Source: Carex sylvatica (taxonomy: Eukaryota > Streptophyta > Magnoliopsida > Poales > Cyperaceae). Taken from it: a stretch of 20,529 nucleotides of DNA. Under the pieces are notes generated by a model, which made no database searches, had not been told where the DNA came from, and was given only the letters and a program-made list of their open reading frames with translations. Positions within the stretch are counted from its first letter, which is position 1; each line of letters opens with the position of its first letter. The position numbers and the translations under genes were made by a program. Shown piece by piece: positions 16,881 through 20,529 of this stretch. The stretch spans positions 1 to 20,529 of the forward strand of contig CAXKVR010000134.1 of the NCBI GenBank assembly GCA_964058845.1. The letters are read 5' to 3'.

Positions 16881-19085
16881 ATATATTTGAATTTATTTCC
16901 ACATAACTAACAATAGTTTTTTCACATAAATTCTAATTAAAATACAATCAAATTATCAAATTAATCAAGCACAAAAGTACAAACAAATACACCAACTAAT
17001 TACATCCGCATTTTTTAATCTGCATGTCTGCATATTTGGACCGCATATGCGGCCGCATGCTCAAAACTGCATGGAAAAATTGCATGACCATTCTAAACAC
17101 AGCTGCCGACTGTATAGACATATGCAGCTCATGCGACTGCATTTTAAGACACTGATTCTGATAAATGACGCAAGTACATTATCCGATTAAAATATTCTAC
17201 AACAAATTAACTACGACTTCCACAGGACAGATGTGCCCAATCATTCAATCTGCACCAGAGGCAGATCCAATAATAAGTAGGCCACTAGATCAGTTGATTC
17301 ATATTTACACGAGACATGGATTCCCAACGGCTTGATTAGAATCTTGAGTTGTATTATGAAAAATGCATTGATTGTGACATCAACATCCTAATACATATAT
17401 CATTGTCAATAACTTGTAATACTTATAAATGAAGTTAGAAGATACGTGATACGTCCTGTTTAACACAACGCGCTGAAGTCGCCCTCAAATTGTTACCGTT
17501 TGTTTATCCTTTAAGTCATCGCATGTTCTTTTGTGATGTTCTTCACAGAGCGGATTAAAGAAAAATGATGGAAGGAGACGGAAGAGTATCCTCTCGACCA
17601 TGGGAGGCCGCACTCTTGGCCGCACGGAGGCTTTGACTCGACTGTGCTTCAGTAGAATCATGGCTGGAACTCTAAAAATAGTTGTGCGGCTGCACAAAGT
17701 GCCTTAGAGATCGCACAAATGATGTAATGCAATTAAATCAAACTAAAAATAATAATTTGATTCTTGGCATAATTTTAAACTAAATTATACTAAAATACAA
17801 GAAAGTTGGTCATAAATTAGAGATTAAATATGTGCTAAAAGTATATATAATTTAGTCTTATCAATTAGAGACTCAAAAAATTGATTTCATTTTTCTATTA
17901 GATCAGTCAAATTTTATTTTCCTTTGGACTCTAGACTTTGAGTTGTTATAAATTATGAGCTCACAGGAGAGGGTATTTTTAGGGTGGACAAGAGGCCAAA
18001 ACTCAGTACCTGGAAACTGATTTTGAATTTCGAAGATAGGCCTATTGCCCTATACAATACATTGGTCCGCCACTGGAAGGAAATGGAAGAAAACTAGAAG
18101 ACTGTTAAATTTAATCTCTTTACAGTCCAATTTGGAAATAATAACAATAAAAAAAATTGTATAGCGATCCCCTTCTCCCCTCTGCTCTACTATTTTTCTT
18201 CGATTTTTCTCTTCTAGAGTAGGTGAAAGATTTTAGTCAAGTTGAAACTGACCGATTCTCTCCTTCTTTCCATTCTCTGTTTTTTAATGATTGAAATATG
18301 GAGCATACTCTTAGATTGAGATGGTGCAAAAAAAAAAAAAAAACATAATAAGAGATCGTAGTCGCCGAAAGCGAAATGTGAAAGTCATCTAAGATTTTAG
18401 AACTGAGACCAAAGATTACGACTTACGAGTTATGACTTACAGCTGGGCGGCCTTATATTTTAACTTTTAAGTCATCAGTAAACATAAGTCATTAACGGAA
18501 ATCAACGGTTTACGTTACTTTGAGATTCAAACTAGAATAGTTCATGAACCTATTTCGAACAAACCAGGTCCAGTTTGAATTGGTTTGAATTAATTTCGAA
18601 CTATTTCAAATCAAACTCGAATTGAATCACGAACTATGAATTTTTTGTGCAGCCCTAACTCATCTAAATATTTTATTTTTTGTATTAAAAAAATAGACAA
18701 ATACAAATTAATTGAAAATGCTGATATGAAAACTTGAACACTCAATTATTAAATTAAAAATTATTTCATAGCAAATTGGTATTGTAATTTTTAACATTTA
18801 ATAAAGCTGTTTTTTTTTTTTAAAGATAAATAATGCTGATCTAACAAATATTAAAGGCCATCGTCTCTAAATGCTCCGACTCGCCGCATTATTTGTTGTT
18901 TCATGCTTAGCCACAAGAGCTTTGGACTCTTCTTTTACAGTGACACGTGATGGCATATTTTGGATGTGGATAGGAATCGATTGCAGAGCCACGGATGAGA
19001 GAATCAACGGTTGAATTGATCGACTAAGAAAGCGTGTCTTACGTGATATTTTGGACCAGCTGGACCCACACACCGACCCACGACC
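16881..19085. other. 2.2 kb without a recognised gene
   Basis: Mostly AT-rich intergenic sequence. Short ORFs at 17485-17697 and 18867-19073 (both minus) match nothing I know. GCATATGCGGCCGCATGC near 17042 is a local palindrome. A GAAC/TTTGAATTGG-rich stretch at 18540-18660, ending GTGCAGCCCTAAC, resembles the terminal part of a decayed hAT-like element, but I found no partner end. A pyrimidine-rich segment at 18165-18230 lacks a following coding exon. Confidence 0.5.
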
Positions 19086-19279
19086 ATGACTGCGGAGTGC
19101 TATCCTCTGAGTTATCTCATATTTTGCGTGACCGACGTGTCCGGTGCCTACTCGGCGATAGCGCCGGGGCCAGTATTATTAGAGCTTTGACTCGTACAGA
19201 ACGTATTTCAACGGTTGAGATTTCCCAGAAAATCATGCAAAATATGAGATATCTCAGAGGATACGAATTCATGACTCCG
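19086..19279 (+). mobile_element. MULE-type MITE, copy 2, with 9-bp duplication
   Basis: The element proper is 19095-19270 (176 bp), flanked by ATGACTGCG (19086-19094) and ATGACTCCG (19271-19279), 8 of 9 matching. It starts GAGTGCTATCCTCTGAG and ends, inverted, GAATTCGTATCCTCTGAG. It aligns along its full length with the reverse complement of 2534-2713, including TTTTGCGTGACCGACGTGTC and CGGTGCCTA-TCGG. An ORF across it (19034-19429) is not coding. Confidence 0.78.
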
Positions 19280-19322
19280 TGCGCTTTAATTGATAATCAA
19301 ATAAACAATAGAGATTGTGACT

Positions 19323-20088
19323 GGTCCACTTGGTATTTGTATTTGTCTGTGACTCAATCGGAAACAGCTTTTTCGTTAGTAAATCGAGTTAAAATTAGCT
19401 CGTTCGTTACATACTCGAGTCAAAATTAACGAGTTTGAGTTTGATCTAGCTTGGCACGAACTAGTTCGGTTTTAACGAGATATTTAATATATATAATTTA
19501 ATAGTTTAATCGGATTCGTTAACTTTAGATTATGGATATTATGGTTTATGGATGTTATAGCCAGTATTATGGCAATTGCACTTTGAACTGTGTTTAAGTT
19601 GATTGATAATTTTTATAAAATATGTGTGAATTAATTATAAGCAATTAAATTAATTTGTATGAATTTGTTTGATTTGGTATGCATGAATCTATTTTGTGAA
19701 TATGTTTGTATGAATTTAGAATTTTGATATATTTGTATGTATGAATTTAGCTGTAAACTTAATTTATAGTAGTTGATTTGCTTAATTATAATTGAATTAA
19801 GAGTATCCCTCAGTAATTAGTGATATAAATATTATTTTGTTTTAGTCATAATTGATAAAATGTGTTATGAAAATTTAAGATATAATAGGAAAGAAAATAT
19901 AACAATTTATAAATCTGCCAAGCTAGTAACGAGCTAGTTCGGCTCGCTCGAACAAGCCACGAGTCGATCTTGAGCAATAGTTTTAGCTCGGGACCTAAAA
20001 TCCAAACTCGCTCGCTCAGCTTGATATACCAACAAGCCAAGTACGAGTGCAGCCTAGCTCGCTCTTTAATAGCTCGTTGCCACCTCTA
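19323..20088. mobile_element. Putative element between 9-bp direct repeats, GAGCTCG-rich
   Basis: ATTGTGACT occurs perfectly at 19314-19322 and 20089-20097. The right end read inward is TAGAGGTGGCAACGAGCT, a terminus style I associate with hAT-type non-autonomous elements. The left end (GGTCCACTTGG...) does not match it, so there is no clear TIR. Both halves have CTAGCTTGGCA / TGCCAAGCTAG and GAACTAGTTCGG-like motifs in inverted orientation around an AT-rich core. Either a hAT relative (8-bp duplication) with a degraded left end or an unusual element. Confidence 0.45.
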
Positions 20089-20097
20089 ATTGTGACT

Positions 20098-20529
20098 ATA
20101 CCGCTATGGTAATAGCGCCCATATTTTTATTTATATTCATTTTTTTAATATATCTTAAACAAATAATCAAGATTTTAATTTTTTTTTAAATGTCCACAAT
20201 TTCTTGCGGAAATAAAAATTTCAAACTGTAAGAAATTCTTACGGTTTGAATTTTTTTTCGCAACATAAAATCTCGTTGTACTATATCTCCTTGAATTTTG
20301 AAAAAAAATTTAATAATTATCGTGTAAATGACATATTGAATAATCATAGATAATTTTTATGATTTTTAAATAATAAATGAAATCATAATTCATTAAAAAA
20401 ATAAGCAAACACACAATAAATAGTAAATGCATTTTAAAATAATTATATGGACAATTATTGAATCCGGATCCGTCTCATCCCCTTTCCGAACTGTGGTCAT
20501 ACACGTAAAACTGACTTTCCTAGCCAAAG
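20098..20529. other. AT-rich right edge, no gene
   Basis: No coding sequence is supported. It contains a palindrome at about 20198-20262: GCGGAAATAAAAATTTCAAA then CTGTAAGAA, pairing with TTCTTACGGTTTGAATTTTT then TTTCGC. A small CGCTAT...ATAGCG hairpin lies near 20102-20118. Confidence 0.5.

Noticed and set aside
2525..19279. The two inverted MITE copies as ends of one 16.7-kb composite transposon
   Set aside because: Each copy has its own different 9-bp duplication immediately outside its own ends, so they inserted independently.
19034..19429. 131-aa plus-strand ORF
   Set aside because: Crosses the MITE copy and its duplications. It is a chance frame over a mobile element.

Overview
The window reads as nuclear DNA of a flowering plant. 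It is AT-rich, has GT-AG introns and is dense in DNA transposons. The only host gene I recognise is the 5' end of HEI10, the meiotic crossover E3 ligase, on the minus strand at the left edge. I see no tRNA, rRNA, CRISPR array or bacterial-type operon.

Layout. 1-1940: first coding exon, long 5'UTR intron, first exon and TATA box of HEI10, whose remaining exons lie left of the window. 1940-4884: HEI10 upstream region with site II-like motifs, a 180-bp MULE-type MITE, a four-copy degenerate tandem array of about 178 bp, and a 30-bp minisatellite. 4895-12184: a complete 7.3-kb Mutator-like element (MULE) with a perfect 10-bp target-site duplication, long terminal inverted repeats and two convergent genes. 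12257-13416: an element with long inverted arms. 13770-14990: a 1.2-kb fold-back element with a perfect 9-bp duplication. 15217-16871: four palindromic MITEs end to end around TA microsatellites. 16881-19094: no recognisable gene. 19095-19270: a second copy of the 180-bp MITE family. 19323-20088: a GAGCTCG-rich putative element between 9-bp direct repeats. From there to the end: AT-rich DNA with a small palindrome.

The centrepiece is the MULE. Its minus-strand gene encodes a full-length transposase with an N-terminal plant-MULE domain, acidic linker, MuDR DNA-binding domain, D489/D551/E669 catalytic candidates and a SWIM zinc finger. Its plus-strand gene encodes a plant mobile domain (PMD) protein whose reading frame is broken by two stops and a frameshift. 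Both genes begin just inside the terminal repeats, have a 5'UTR intron, and converge tail to tail. Both also show tandem exon duplication at the 3' end: five to six short phase-0 units in the PMD gene and two phase-1 units in the transposase. The terminal repeats carry arrays of GC-rich imperfect palindromes separated by A/T tracts, more on the right than on the left. The intact transposase and well-matched ends suggest a fairly recent insertion that may still make transposase. The PMD gene looks dead or translated only in pieces.
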